Shown: positions 43,138-52,302, counted from the first letter of the stretch. The stretch: DNA of 64,000 bases from Aestuariivirga litoralis (GCF_003234965.1 NZ_QKVK01000009.1:62001-126000); one strand, 5' to 3'. The notes: generated by a model not told the origin, from the letters alone. Program-made: numbers and translations.

Positions 43138-44274
43138 TCACAGCAGGCTCAGCTGGTCGCCCGGCTGTGGCGGGCGGCGGAACTGGCCCGTGTCCAGCTT
43201 CAGCTTGCGGCAGTTGAGGCCGAGGCGCTGGCAGGAGAGTTCGAAGCGCCGGCCGATGGTCCAGGCATAGGGGCCGGTGCCAGTCTGGCGGATGCCGAAG
43301 GCATTGTCATATTCCTTGCCGCCGCTGGCGGATTTCACCAGCGACATCACCTTCGCCGCGCGCTCCGGCATGGTGTTCTGCAGCCAGTCCTTGAACACGT
43401 CCTTCACCTCGTGCGGCAGGCGCAGCATGACATAGCCCGCCTCCTGCGCGCCCGCCGTCTTCGCGGCCGCGAGGATGGCCTCGATCTCGGCATCATTCAC
43501 GGCCGGGATGATCGGGGCCACCATGACGACGGTGGGAATGCCGGCGGCGGAGAGCTGCTCGATGGCGGCCAGCCGCTTCGCCGGCGTCGCGGCGCGCGGT
43601 TCCATGGCGCGCGCCAGCCTGGCGTCGAGCGACGTCACCGAGACGGCCACCTTGACCAGGCCCTTCTTCGCCATGGGTGCGAGGATGTCGATGTCGCGCG
43701 TCACCAGCGCCGACTTGGTGACGATGCCGACGGGATGGTTGAACTCCGCCATGACCTCGAGGAGGGCGCGGGTGATGCGCCGCTCGCGCTCGACCGGCTG
43801 GTAGGCGTCGGTATTGGCGCCAAGCGCGATGGTCCTGGGCACGTAGCCCTTCGCCAGCAGTTCGGCCCTCAGCAGCTTCGCCGCCTCCGGCTTGGCAAAG
43901 AGCTTGGATTCGAAGTCGAGCCCGGGCGAGAGGCCCATATAGGCATGCGCCGGCCTGGCATAGCAGTAGGAGCAGCCATGCTCGCAGCCGCGGTAGGGGT
44001 TGATCGACTGGTCGAAACCCACGTCGGGCGAGTCGTTGCGGGTGATGATGGATTTCGGCTTTTCCTCGAAGACCGTGGTCTTGAAGGCCGGGAGGTCCTC
44101 GAGCCCCTGCCAGCCATCATCGAACAGCGAGCGGGTGTAGGCCTCGAAGCGGCCGGACATGTTGACCCCGGCGCCACGCCCGCGCGCCTGGCTGGACAAG
44201 GCCGTCATGCGCCCTTCGCCGAGAGCGGCAGGATCAGGGGCGAGGGCCCGGCGCCTATCGATCAGAGTGGACAT
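43138..44274 (-). CDS. PA0069-family radical SAM protein (SplB-like)
   Basis: Cytoplasmic radical-SAM enzyme of 378 residues. The [4Fe-4S] motif is GCEHGCSYCYARP with Cys97, Cys101 and Cys104. The following region resembles spore photoproduct lyase-type sequences, and the family is described as PA0069-like radical SAM. Its activity has not been established. The ATG at 44274 has no Shine-Dalgarno site, and a promoter -10 lies 7-12 bp before it, so the mRNA may be leaderless. An SOS box overlaps the promoter -35, so induction by DNA damage is likely and would fit a DNA-repair role. Confidence 0.87.
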   Translation of the reverse strand: MSTLIDRRRALAPDPAALGEGRMTALSSQARGRGAGVNMSGRFEAYTRSLFDDGWQGLEDLPAFKTTVFEEKPKSIITRNDSPDVGFDQSINPYRGCEHGCSYCYARPAHAYMGLSPGLDFESKLFAKPEAAKLLRAELLAKGYVPRTIALGANTDAYQPVERERRITRALLEVMAEFNHPVGIVTKSALVTRDIDILAPMAKKGLVKVAVSVTSLDARLARAMEPRAATPAKRLAAIEQLSAAGIPTVVMVAPIIPAVNDAEIEAILAAAKTAGAQEAGYVMLRLPHEVKDVFKDWLQNTMPERAAKVMSLVKSASGGKEYDNAFGIRQTGTGPYAWTIGRRFELSCQRLGLNCRKLKLDTGQFRRPPQPGDQLSLL

Positions 44275-44280
44275 GGGCCC

Positions 44281-44309
44281 AATATAGGCGATCCAAAAGA
44301 ACAAAACAA
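44281..44309 (-). promoter_or_regulatory. Promoter of the radical SAM gene (probably leaderless)
   Basis: On the minus strand TTGTTT (44304-44309), 17 bp, TATATT (44281-44286). Transcription would begin at or within a few bases of the ATG at 44274. Confidence 0.55.
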
Positions 44310-44313
44310 GAAC
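44299..44313. promoter_or_regulatory. SOS box (LexA operator, alphaproteobacterial GTTC-N7-GTTC type)
   Basis: GAAC at 44299-44302 and GAAC at 44310-44313 are separated by 7 bp, which is a perfect match on the minus strand to GTTC-N7-GTTC. It covers the -35 of the radical SAM promoter and lies 37 bp before the divergent EamA gene. LexA itself is not in this window. Confidence 0.85.
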
Positions 44314-44350
44314 ATTGTTGTGACGCGGTGGAAAGCCCGGCATTTACGCC

Positions 44351-45226
44351 ATGATGACCCGCCGCCAGATTCTCCTCGCCCTGCTGCCGCCGCTGTTCTT
44401 CGGAACCGGCTTCACCATCGCCAAGCCGGCGGTCACCCATTTCCCGCCCCTGTTCCTGATCCTCATCTGCTACGCCTCGATCGCGCTGCTGCTGTCGCTC
44501 ACCCACCGCGAGCGGCTGCGGACGCCCTGGCCCTCGATCATCCTGATCGCGGCCTTCGCCGTGACGATCCAGGGCGCGCTGCTGTTCTGGGGCCTGCGCA
44601 GCCCGGACATGCCGGCCACCGCCGCGAACCTCATCCTGCAGATCCAGATCCCCTTCGCCGTGCTGCTCGACTGGCTGCTGATGAAGGAGCGTCCCGACGG
44701 CCGCAAGATGCTGGGCACCGCGCTCGCCATCCTCGGCGTGGCGCTGGTGATCGGGCTTCCCGAAACCCCGCCGGGCCTGGTGCCGACCATGATGATCATC
44801 GTCTCTGCCGCCTGCTGGTCGCTGGGCCAGGTGCTGGTGCGCAAGCTCGGGCGTGACAACGGCGTGGGCGTGCTGAAGGGCAATGCCATCGGCTCCGTGC
44901 CGCAGCTGGCGCTGGCCACCCTGCTGTTCGAGCAGGGCCAGTGGCAGGCGGTGGTCACCGCCACCTGGCTCGAATGGGCGATGCTCGGCTTCGTCGCGGT
45001 GGTGGGCTTCTATTTCGCCTATGTCTCGTGGTTCACGCTGCTGAAGCAGTGCCGGCTGGACGAGGCCAGCCCCTTCCTGCTCCTCATGCCGGTCGTCGGC
45101 ATCGTCACGGCCGCGATCGTGCTGGGCGAGAGCGTGTCGGCGGCACAGCTGGTGGGCGGCGCGGTGATCCTGTTCGGCCTCGCCATCGTCTCCGGGCTCG
45201 GCCTGCCGAAGTGGAGGCCGGCCTAA
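44351..45226 (+). CDS. EamA-family (DMT) transporter
   Basis: Inner-membrane protein of 291 residues with ten hydrophobic segments in two EamA repeats (RhaT/YdcZ-type). The start MMTRRQILLALLPPLFFGTG and the final helix AQLVGGAVILFGLAIVSGLG are typical. Members export amino acids, metabolites or drugs; the substrate is unknown. It is divergent from the radical SAM gene. The SOS box stands in the shared gap, so it could be co-regulated, although its own promoter is less clear. Its end overlaps the moaB gene end by 4 bp. Confidence 0.9.
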   Translation: MMTRRQILLALLPPLFFGTGFTIAKPAVTHFPPLFLILICYASIALLLSLTHRERLRTPWPSIILIAAFAVTIQGALLFWGLRSPDMPATAANLILQIQIPFAVLLDWLLMKERPDGRKMLGTALAILGVALVIGLPETPPGLVPTMMIIVSAACWSLGQVLVRKLGRDNGVGVLKGNAIGSVPQLALATLLFEQGQWQAVVTATWLEWAMLGFVAVVGFYFAYVSWFTLLKQCRLDEASPFLLLMPVVGIVTAAIVLGESVSAAQLVGGAVILFGLAIVSGLGLPKWRPA

Positions 45227-45762
45227 CCCTTCCGGCGCCGCAGGTGCTCGTCGAGCCGCGGCATGATCTCGACGAAGTTGCACGGCTTGTGGGTATAGTC
45301 GAGCTGCGGCCTGAGGATCAGGTCCCAGCCATCCTTGCAGGCCCCGGGCGAACCCGGCAGGCAGAAGATGTACTTGCCCTTCATCACCCCCGCGGTGGCG
45401 CGCGACTGGATGGTGGAGGTGCCGATCTTCGGGAAGCTCACCATGTGGAACAGCGTGCCGAAGCCCTCGATCTCCTTCTCGAACAGCGGCCGCACCGCCT
45501 CGATGGTCACGTCATGGCCGGTGAGGCCGGTGCCCCCCGTGGTGATGATGGCGTCGACGTCGGCCCGCGCGGTCCAGTCGCGGATGACGTGGCGGATGGC
45601 GCGCACGTCGTCCTTCACGATCTTGCGGGCGGAGAGCAGGTGGCCGGCCTCGGCCACCCTGTCGGCCAGGGTCTGGCCGGACACATCGGTCTCGAGCGTG
45701 CGGGTGTCGGAAACCGTAAGGACTGCAATCCTAACGGGGATGAACTGTCGCGCCTCGCTCAT
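45223..45762 (-). CDS. moaB: Molybdenum cofactor biosynthesis protein MoaB
   Basis: Cytoplasmic protein of 179 residues in the MoaB/MogA adenylyltransferase-like family, acting in molybdopterin activation. Signature segments are VLTVSDTRTLETDVSGQTL, AIITTGGTGLTGHDVTIEAV, and IFCLPGSPGACKDGWDLI, which holds the nucleotide/MPT pocket. The ATG at 45762 is chosen; longer readings to 45987 have no family match. No other molybdenum gene is nearby. The stop overlaps the EamA stop by 4 bp (convergent). Confidence 0.93.
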   Translation of the reverse strand: MSEARQFIPVRIAVLTVSDTRTLETDVSGQTLADRVAEAGHLLSARKIVKDDVRAIRHVIRDWTARADVDAIITTGGTGLTGHDVTIEAVRPLFEKEIEGFGTLFHMVSFPKIGTSTIQSRATAGVMKGKYIFCLPGSPGACKDGWDLILRPQLDYTHKPCNFVEIMPRLDEHLRRRKG

Positions 45763-45859
45763 GCGGTGATTCCGGGTCCTCTCATTCGAAGCGATGCATG
45801 AAACACCATCCGATTCACCCCGACAAGCAAAAGTGGAATGCGCAACCTGAGGGTGTTTG

Positions 45860-46651
45860 TCAGTGCGCGTCGAGCATCTGGCGCAGGCTGAGAAGGTCGC
45901 GCCAGGCCAGCCGTTTCTGCGCCGGCTGGCGCAGCAGGTAGGCGGGGTGGAGCGTGGGCAGCAGCGGAATGTTCCGCCCACTGACATTCGCCGTCACCCA
46001 CTTGCCGCGCAGCTTCAGGATGCCGTCGCTGCGGCCGGTCAGCCGGTGTGCCGGCGTGGCGCCGAGGCAGACGATCACGTCGGGCTTCTGCAGTTCGATG
46101 GTGCGCGTGAGGAAGGGCAGGCACATCTGGGTTTCCGCCTCGGTGGGTGTCCGGTTGCCGGGCGGGCGCCAGAAGATCACGTTGGTGATGAACACCGCGC
46201 TCTCCCGGTCCTGCGCCATGCGCGACAGGCCGATCGCCGCCAGCATGCGGTCGAGGAGCTGGCCGGAGCGCCCGACGAAGGGCCGCCCCTCGATGTCCTC
46301 CTCGCGTCCCGGCGCCTCGCCCACCAGCATCACCCGGGCTGAGGGGTTGCCGTCGGCAAAGCACAGCTTCGTCGCGGTCTTCTTCAGCGGGCAGGCGTCG
46401 AAGCCTTCCAGCGCCTGGCGGATTTCCTCGAGTGTCCGGTACTGCGCGGCCGCTGCCCCCTGTGCCGCCGCCACCGGCGCTGCCGCAGGGGCAGGGGCAG
46501 CGCGTGGCGCTGCCGGCGCCGGCCGGGGGGCGGGCGCGGCGAGGCGGTTCACCGGGCTTTCGCCGATGATTTCGTCGGCGCCCATCTCGGAGAGCCAGCG
46601 CAGCGCCTCGGCGGCATCATGCGGCGTCATGTCGTTTGGTGTCTGGTCCAT
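45860..46651 (-). CDS. Uracil-DNA glycosylase, type 4
   Basis: Repair enzyme (263 residues) that removes uracil from DNA. After an Ala/Pro-rich linker (about 38-68) comes the glycosylase core. Motif A is GEAPGREEDIEGRPFVGRSG from 111. Motif B is LHPAYLLRQP from 234. Candidate [4Fe-4S] ligands are Cys87 (DACPLKKTATKLC), Cys97, Cys177 and Cys195. The N-terminal extension with Pro/Ala repeats is common in alphaproteobacteria. The ATG at 46651 is chosen from homology; the gene lies divergent from ETF-QO with a 73-bp gap. Confidence 0.92.
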   Translation of the reverse strand: MDQTPNDMTPHDAAEALRWLSEMGADEIIGESPVNRLAAPAPRPAPAAPRAAPAPAAAPVAAAQGAAAAQYRTLEEIRQALEGFDACPLKKTATKLCFADGNPSARVMLVGEAPGREEDIEGRPFVGRSGQLLDRMLAAIGLSRMAQDRESAVFITNVIFWRPPGNRTPTEAETQMCLPFLTRTIELQKPDVIVCLGATPAHRLTGRSDGILKLRGKWVTANVSGRNIPLLPTLHPAYLLRQPAQKRLAWRDLLSLRQMLDAH

Positions 46652-46724
46652 GTCCGGAATGGGCGGGCTTGTGTGGGCAGGGCCTCCCACTATAAAGACG
46701 CCGCCAACGGGAAGATAGACGGGA

Positions 46725-48383
46725 GTGCAGAGCTTGGAACAGGTCCAGCGCGAGGCGATGGAATATGACGTGGTGATCGTGGGTGCGGGCCCCGCCGGCC
46801 TCTCCGCCGCGATCCGCCTGAAGCAGATCAACCCCGATCTCTCCGTCTGCCTGCTCGAGAAGGGCTCGGAAGTCGGTGCCCACATCCTGTCGGGCGCCGT
46901 GATCGACCCGGTGGCGCTGAACGAGCTCATCCCGGACTGGAAGGAACAGGGCGCCCCCCTCAACACGCCCGTGGTCGAGGACCGCTTCTACATGCTGGGC
47001 CCCTCGGGCGCACTCCGCATCCCCAATGCGCTGATGCCGCCCCTGATGAACAACCACGGCAACTATGCCGTCTCGCTTGGCAACATCTGCCGCTGGCTGG
47101 CCCAGCAGGCGGAAGCGCTCGGTGTCGAGATCTATCCGGGCTTCGCCTGCTCGGAAGTGCTCTACCGCGAGGACGGCTCGGTGAAGGGCGTGGTCGCCGG
47201 CGTCGTCGGCATCGGCAAGGACGGCAAAAAAAAGCCGGATTACCAGCCGGGCATGGAACTCCTCGGCAAATATGTGCTCATCGCCGAAGGCGTGCGCGGC
47301 TCTCTCGCCAAGGAAATCATCGGCAAGTACAAGCTGTCGGAAGGCCGCGAGCCGCAGAAGTTCGGCCTCGGCATGAAGGAGCTCTGGGAGGTTCTCCCGG
47401 AAAACCACCGCCAGGGCCAGGTCACCCACACCATGGGCTGGCCGCTCGGCACCAGGACCGGCGGCGGCACCTTCATGTATCACCTCGAGGACAATCTGGT
47501 GTCCATCGGCCTCGTGGTGCACTTGAACTACCAGAACCCGCACCTCTTCCCCTACATGGAGTTCCAGCGCTTCAAGCACCATCCGCTGATCGAGCCGGTG
47601 CTGCGGGGCGGCCGCCGCATCGCCTATGGCGCGCGCGCCATCACCGAGGGCGGCTTCCAGTCGGTGCCGAAGCTCTATTTCCCCGGCGGTGCGCTGATCG
47701 GCTGCTCGGCGGGCTTCGTCAACGTGCCGCGCATCAAGGGTTCGCACAACGCCATGAAGACCGGCATGATGGCGGCCGAAGCCGCTGCCGCGGCACTCGC
47801 CGCGGGCCGCGCGGGCGACGAACTCGTGGACTACGAGACCGCCTACCAGAACTCCTGGGTCTACGAGGACCTGAAGCGGGTGAAGAACGTCAAGCCCATG
47901 TGGTCGAAGCTCGGCCTCGTCGGCGGGCTGGCACTGGGCGGCCTCGACATGTGGATGAACCAGATCCTCGGCTTCGGCCTCGGCACCTGGAAGCACGGCA
48001 AGCCCGACTATGCGACGCTGAAGCCGGCGGACCAGGCCAGGCCCATCAGCTATCCCAAGCCCGATGGCGAGATCTCCTTCGACCGCCTCACCAATGTCGC
48101 CTTCTCCGGCACCAACCACGAGGAGGACCAGAAGGTCCACCTGCAGCTCAAGAACCCGGAAGTGCCGATCGGCGAGAACCTGCCCATCTATGACGAGCCC
48201 GCCCAGCGCTATTGCCCGGCCGGCGTCTACGAGGTGGTGCGCGAGGAAGGAAAGCCGCCGCGCTTCCAGATCAATCACCAGAACTGCGTCCACTGCAAGA
48301 CCTGCGACATCAAGGATCCGGCGCAGAACATCAACTGGGCCGTCCCGCAGGGCGGCGAGGGGCCGAACTACCCGAACATGTGA
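46725..48383 (+). CDS. Electron transfer flavoprotein-ubiquinone oxidoreductase
   Basis: Inner-membrane-associated flavoprotein of 552 residues that passes electrons from ETF, reduced by acyl-CoA and dimethylglycine-type dehydrogenases, to ubiquinone. The FAD motif VVIVGAGPAGLSAAIRLKQ is near residue 16. The C-terminal [4Fe-4S] domain has YCPAGVYEV and NHQNCVHCKTCDIKDPAQN, and the ubiquinone-binding region lies between. The annotated first codon is GTG at 46725; an ATG at 46758 (MEYDVVIVG) is also possible. The UDG/ETF-QO/TPR/ispE order is common in Rhizobiales. Confidence 0.95.
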   Translation: MQSLEQVQREAMEYDVVIVGAGPAGLSAAIRLKQINPDLSVCLLEKGSEVGAHILSGAVIDPVALNELIPDWKEQGAPLNTPVVEDRFYMLGPSGALRIPNALMPPLMNNHGNYAVSLGNICRWLAQQAEALGVEIYPGFACSEVLYREDGSVKGVVAGVVGIGKDGKKKPDYQPGMELLGKYVLIAEGVRGSLAKEIIGKYKLSEGREPQKFGLGMKELWEVLPENHRQGQVTHTMGWPLGTRTGGGTFMYHLEDNLVSIGLVVHLNYQNPHLFPYMEFQRFKHHPLIEPVLRGGRRIAYGARAITEGGFQSVPKLYFPGGALIGCSAGFVNVPRIKGSHNAMKTGMMAAEAAAAALAAGRAGDELVDYETAYQNSWVYEDLKRVKNVKPMWSKLGLVGGLALGGLDMWMNQILGFGLGTWKHGKPDYATLKPADQARPISYPKPDGEISFDRLTNVAFSGTNHEEDQKVHLQLKNPEVPIGENLPIYDEPAQRYCPAGVYEVVREEGKPPRFQINHQNCVHCKTCDIKDPAQNINWAVPQGGEGPNYPNM

Positions 48384-48396
48384 GCCTGAAAGGCTC

Positions 48397-48474
48397 GTCA
48401 TCCCGGTGAAAGCCGGGACCCAGCTTTCACGTGACCGATGCCCGAAGCTGGGCCCCGGCTTTCGCCGGGGTGAC
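48397..48474. repeat. Family B palindrome, copy B2
   Basis: Two 30-bp inverted arms (48397-48426 and 48445-48474) with three C/T-type mismatches that would still pair as G-U in RNA. The core TCATCCCGG-TGAA-GCCGGGA matches copy B1 at 13877. It lies between the co-directional ETF-QO and TPR genes. Confidence 0.88.
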
Positions 48475-48582
48475 GGTCATGGGGGTGCTTGCCCTCATCC
48501 CAAAAACACCGCATTTTGCGGCAACAACCAAATCACCTTGAAACATGGGGCGAATTCCCGCGCCCGCCTGCTGAAATGGAAC

Positions 48583-50298
48583 ATGATGACGGCCCTTCTG
48601 CGCACCGCACTCACCGGTTTCCTGCTCGCCTCCATCCCTGCCACATCGGCGCTGGCCTATGATCCGGCAGGCTCGGTGTCCGGCAGCTATCTCGCCGGCC
48701 GTTCCGCCGCCAAGCTGCGCGACAATGATCTCGCTTCCGACTATCTCACCAATGCGCTGAAGACCGACACCGGCAACCCCATTCTCACCGAGAAGGTGTT
48801 CCTGCTCGAACTCTCCGAGGGCGACATGCCCAAGGCGGAGGAATTTGCCGCGGAGGTCCTCAAGTTCAACAGCCAGCAGCGCATGGCGCGCATCGTGCTG
48901 GGCCTCAAGGACTTCAAGGGCCGTCACTACGAGGAAGCCCGCAGGAATTTCGCGCAGTCGGCCTATACGCCGGTGGGCGAGCTCACCTCCTGGCTGCTCA
49001 CCGCCTGGTCCTATGCCGGCGAGGGCGAGCTGAACCCGGCGCTCAAGGCGCTGGACCGGCTCGACTCGAACGAGAGCTTCGCTAACTTCAAGACCTTCCA
49101 CGAGGCGCTGATCGCCGACTACCTCGGCAACTCGATCCGCGCCGAGGCCTCGTTCAAGAAGGCCTATGAGGCGGCAGGCACCTCGCTGCGCATCGTCCAG
49201 GCCTATGGCAATTTCCTCGAGCGCCACAACCGCGCGGCCGAGGCGCAGTCGCTCTACCGCGCCTATCTCGAGGCCGACCAGAACCCGCTGATCGAGGCGG
49301 CACTCGCCGCCAGCCTCAAGGGCGAAAAGCCCCAGCCCTTCATCGCCTCGCCCGGCGAGGGCGCGTCGGAAGCGCTGTTCTCGCTCGCCACCTCGATGAA
49401 CGACGACCAGTCGATCGACGTGGCGCTGCTCTATACCCAGCTCGGAATCTCGCTCGGCGCCGACCAGGACATCATGTACACGCTGCTGGGCGACACCTTC
49501 GAGGACATGAAGCGCTATGACAAGGCGCTCGCCGCCTATCAGAAGGTGCCTGCCTCCTCGCCGCTGCGCGTCAATGCCGACATGGAAGAGGCCGTGGCCC
49601 TGCAGCAGCTCGGCCGCAAGGACGAGGCGCTGGCCAAGCTGAAGTCCATCGTCGCGGCCGATCCGAAGAACTATGACGCGATCGTCACACTCGGCAATCT
49701 CTATCGCGCCAACAGCGACTTCGCCAATGCCGCCACCACCTATGACCAGGCCATCGCGCTCCTCGAAAAGCCCGGCCCCGGCAACTGGCGCATCTTCTAT
49801 TACGATGGCATCTCGCATGAGCGGCTGAAGCAGTGGGACCAGGCGGAAAAGCTGTTCCGCAAGGCGCTCGAACTCGCGCCCAACGAGGCGAGCGTGCTCA
49901 ACTACCTCGGCTACTCGATGATCGAGAAGAAGATCAATCTGCAGGAAGCCCTCGACATGGTGAAGAAGGCGGTCGAGCTGAAGCCGAACGACGGCTACAT
50001 CACCGACAGCCTCGGCTGGGCCTATTTCCAGCTCGGCGACTATGAGCAGGCCGTCATCCACTGCGAGAAGGCGGTGGAGCTGCTTCCCGCCGATCCGATC
50101 ATCGCCGAGCACCTTGGCGATGCCTACTGGCGCACCGGCCGCACGCTGGAGGCCAAGTTCCAGTGGCAGCACGCCAAGGACAACAAGCCCGAGCCCGAGG
50201 ACCTGAAGCGCATCGAGGACAAGCTGAAGAACGGCCTGCCGCCGGCAGAGCCGCCGGTCACCCCGGTCCAGAATACAGCGCCCAAGACCAACGGCTGA
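48583..50298 (+). CDS. Secreted tetratricopeptide-repeat protein
   Basis: Protein of 571 residues, probably periplasmic. The ATG at 48583 begins a signal peptide MMTALLRTALTGFLLASIPA, cleaved after ALA near residue 25. Tandem TPR units of 34 residues continue through the rest, for example ANSDFANAATTYDQAIALLEK, QAEKLFRKALELAPNEASVL and YEQAVIHCEKAVELLPADPI. The family occurs beside ispE in many Rhizobiales. Its function is unknown; a scaffold for envelope complexes is likely from the repeat type. It is 22 bp upstream of ispE. Confidence 0.87.
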   Translation: MMTALLRTALTGFLLASIPATSALAYDPAGSVSGSYLAGRSAAKLRDNDLASDYLTNALKTDTGNPILTEKVFLLELSEGDMPKAEEFAAEVLKFNSQQRMARIVLGLKDFKGRHYEEARRNFAQSAYTPVGELTSWLLTAWSYAGEGELNPALKALDRLDSNESFANFKTFHEALIADYLGNSIRAEASFKKAYEAAGTSLRIVQAYGNFLERHNRAAEAQSLYRAYLEADQNPLIEAALAASLKGEKPQPFIASPGEGASEALFSLATSMNDDQSIDVALLYTQLGISLGADQDIMYTLLGDTFEDMKRYDKALAAYQKVPASSPLRVNADMEEAVALQQLGRKDEALAKLKSIVAADPKNYDAIVTLGNLYRANSDFANAATTYDQAIALLEKPGPGNWRIFYYDGISHERLKQWDQAEKLFRKALELAPNEASVLNYLGYSMIEKKINLQEALDMVKKAVELKPNDGYITDSLGWAYFQLGDYEQAVIHCEKAVELLPADPIIAEHLGDAYWRTGRTLEAKFQWQHAKDNKPEPEDLKRIEDKLKNGLPPAEPPVTPVQNTAPKTNG

Positions 50299-50320
50299 GG
50301 CAGCGGGGCCTGCGCGCCGC

Positions 50321-51151
50321 ATGCAGCCCTTCACGCTCTTCGCCCCCGCCAAGGTCAACCTGGCGCTCCACGTGCTGGGGCGCCGCGCCGACGGCTATCA
50401 CGACCTCGACTCGGTCGTTGCCTTCGCCGATGTCGGCGACCGGCTCACCTTCACCCCCGCGGATGATTTCACCATCACGCTGGGTGGCCCCTTCGCGGCA
50501 GCGCTTCCGCAGGCGGGCGACAACATCATCGCGAAGTCATGGGCTGCGGCACGGGCGATCGCGCAGAAGCGGGGCAGGGCGCTTCCGCCCGTCCAGGTGC
50601 ATCTCGAAAAGAACCTCCCCGTCGCTTCCGGCATCGGCGGCGGCTCCGCCAATGCCGCTGCGGCGCTCAAGGGCTTCCTCCGCCTCGCCGGCATCACGGA
50701 GATCGATGCGGAGATCGCCGCCGCCGGCCTTGCGATCGGCGCCGACGTGCCGGTCTGCCTCTCGGGTGTTGCCTGCCGCATGCAGGGCGTGGGCGAGCGC
50801 ATCACGCCGCTCGTTGGTTTCACGCCGTTGCGGGCGATCCTCGTCAATCCACTGGTCGAGGTCTCGACACCCGCCGTCTTCAGGGGCCTCGCGCTGGAAA
50901 AGGGCCAATCCTGCGGCACGCCTGTCGCCGACCTGCGCGATCCTGCCCGATGGCGCAACGATCTCGCGTCCCCGGCCATCGCACTGGCCCCCGTCATCGG
51001 CGAGGTGCTCACCCGCCTCGCCGCAGCGCCCGGTGTCACGAGAGCCTTCATGTCCGGCTCCGGTGCCACCTGCGTGGCCTTGTGCACGGACGATGAGGTG
51101 AAGCCGGAGCTTGAAACACGCTGGTGGGTGGCAAGGACTGTGCTGAGGTAG
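50321..51151 (+). CDS. ispE: 4-diphosphocytidyl-2-C-methyl-D-erythritol kinase
   Basis: Cytoplasmic GHMP kinase (276 residues) of the MEP isoprenoid route; it phosphorylates CDP-ME. Lys11 and Asn13 are in APAKVNLALHV. The ATP loop is LPVASGIGGGSANAAAALKG, starting at residue 99. The catalytic-Asp region is GADVPVCL near 142-149. The third motif is FMSGSGATCVAL near the end. It follows the TPR gene by 22 bp. The nearby polyprenyl synthase (51283-52302) uses isoprenoid from this pathway. Confidence 0.94.
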   Translation: MQPFTLFAPAKVNLALHVLGRRADGYHDLDSVVAFADVGDRLTFTPADDFTITLGGPFAAALPQAGDNIIAKSWAAARAIAQKRGRALPPVQVHLEKNLPVASGIGGGSANAAAALKGFLRLAGITEIDAEIAAAGLAIGADVPVCLSGVACRMQGVGERITPLVGFTPLRAILVNPLVEVSTPAVFRGLALEKGQSCGTPVADLRDPARWRNDLASPAIALAPVIGEVLTRLAAAPGVTRAFMSGSGATCVALCTDDEVKPELETRWWVARTVLR

Positions 51152-51182
51152 CCTTCTCCAAGGCTTTCACACACGCTGAACC

Positions 51183-51260
51183 TCGTCATCGCCGGACTCG
51201 TCCCGGCGACCCTTTTGCTGCCACCAAAGAAGATGCCCGGGACGAGCCCGGGCATGATGA
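51183..51260. repeat. Family A double-hairpin palindrome, copy A6
   Basis: Hairpin 1 (TCGCCGGGA-like stem with loop CTCGT, 51189-51210) and hairpin 2 ATGCCCGGG-ACGAG-CCCGGGCAT (51233-51255). The spacer TGCTGCCACCAAAGAAGATG is nearly the same as in copy A4. It lies between convergent ispE and the polyprenyl synthase gene. Confidence 0.88.
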
Positions 51261-51282
51261 CTTGGAAGACTGTGCTTGGCCC

Positions 51283-52302
51283 TCAGTAGGCCCGCGCCAC
51301 GCAGAACTCCACCGCTTCGAGCAGCGCGTCCTTCAGGCCTGAATCGGGGAAGATCGCCAGTGCGTCGCGGGCGATGTCGCCATAGTGGTTGGCGCGGTCG
51401 ATGGTGTCCTTCAGTGCACCGTGGCGTTCCATCAGTTTCTTGGCATAGATGAAATCATCCGCCGTCTGGTTGCCGTCTTCCAGCGTGCGCTTCCAGAAGC
51501 TCCGCTCCTCCGCCGTGCCGCGGCGGTAGGACAGCACCACGGGCAGCGTGATCTTGCGTTCGCGGAAATCATCGCCAACGCCCTTGCCCAGCTTCTCGGT
51601 CGAGCCCGAATAGTCGAGCGCGTCGTCGATCAGCTGGAAGGCGACACCCAGGTTGCGGCCATAGGATTCAAGCGCTGCCTGTTCGCTCGGCGGCCGCTTC
51701 GCCACCACGGCGCCAACCTCCGCGGCGGCGGCGAAGAGTGCCGCCGTCTTGGCCACGATCACAGCCATGTAGGCGTCCTCGGTGGTCGAGGTGTCCTGCG
51801 AGACCGAGAGTTGCAGCACCTCGCCCTCGGCGATGACGCAGGCGGCGTTGGACAGGATGCGCAGCGACTCGAGCGAGCCCGTTTCCACCATCATGCGGAA
51901 GGCCTGGCCGAGCAGGTAGTCGCCGACCAGCACGCTGGCCTGGTTGCCCCAGATCACGCGGGCGGCCTGCTTGCCGCGGCGCAGGTCGCTCTCGTCCACC
52001 ACATCGTCGTGGAGCAGGGTCGCGGTGTGCATGAACTCGACCGCGGTGGCGAGCTTCAGGTGATGGTCGCCCTCGTAACCCACCATGCGGGCGGCGGCGA
52101 GGGTGAGCATCGGGCGGATGCGCTTGCCGCCGGAATTGATCAGGTGGCTGGCGATCTCGGGGATCAGCTCCACGTGGCTGCGGGCATGTGACAGGATCGA
52201 TTCGTTCACCCGTTCCATGTCGGCCTGGGTGAGCTTGACCAGCGGCTCGATGCTCGCCCGCTTCTTGTTGCCCGCTCCGTCGAGCGGAATGACGACTCCC
52301 AT
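51283..52302 (-). CDS. ispB: Polyprenyl diphosphate synthase (octaprenyl-type)
   Basis: Trans-isoprenyl diphosphate synthase (339 residues) that makes the long ubiquinone side chain from IPP and an allylic diphosphate. First Asp-rich motif LLHDDVVDESD (Asp99, Asp100, Asp103). Second motif FQLIDDALDYSG (Asp226, Asp227, Asp230). GGKRIRPML is the substrate-binding region at 58-66. Length agrees with octa- to decaprenyl synthases; the exact chain length is not deducible. It stands head to head with the DUF2007 gene. Confidence 0.92.
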   Translation of the reverse strand: MGVVIPLDGAGNKKRASIEPLVKLTQADMERVNESILSHARSHVELIPEIASHLINSGGKRIRPMLTLAAARMVGYEGDHHLKLATAVEFMHTATLLHDDVVDESDLRRGKQAARVIWGNQASVLVGDYLLGQAFRMMVETGSLESLRILSNAACVIAEGEVLQLSVSQDTSTTEDAYMAVIVAKTAALFAAAAEVGAVVAKRPPSEQAALESYGRNLGVAFQLIDDALDYSGSTEKLGKGVGDDFRERKITLPVVLSYRRGTAEERSFWKRTLEDGNQTADDFIYAKKLMERHGALKDTIDRANHYGDIARDALAIFPDSGLKDALLEAVEFCVARAY

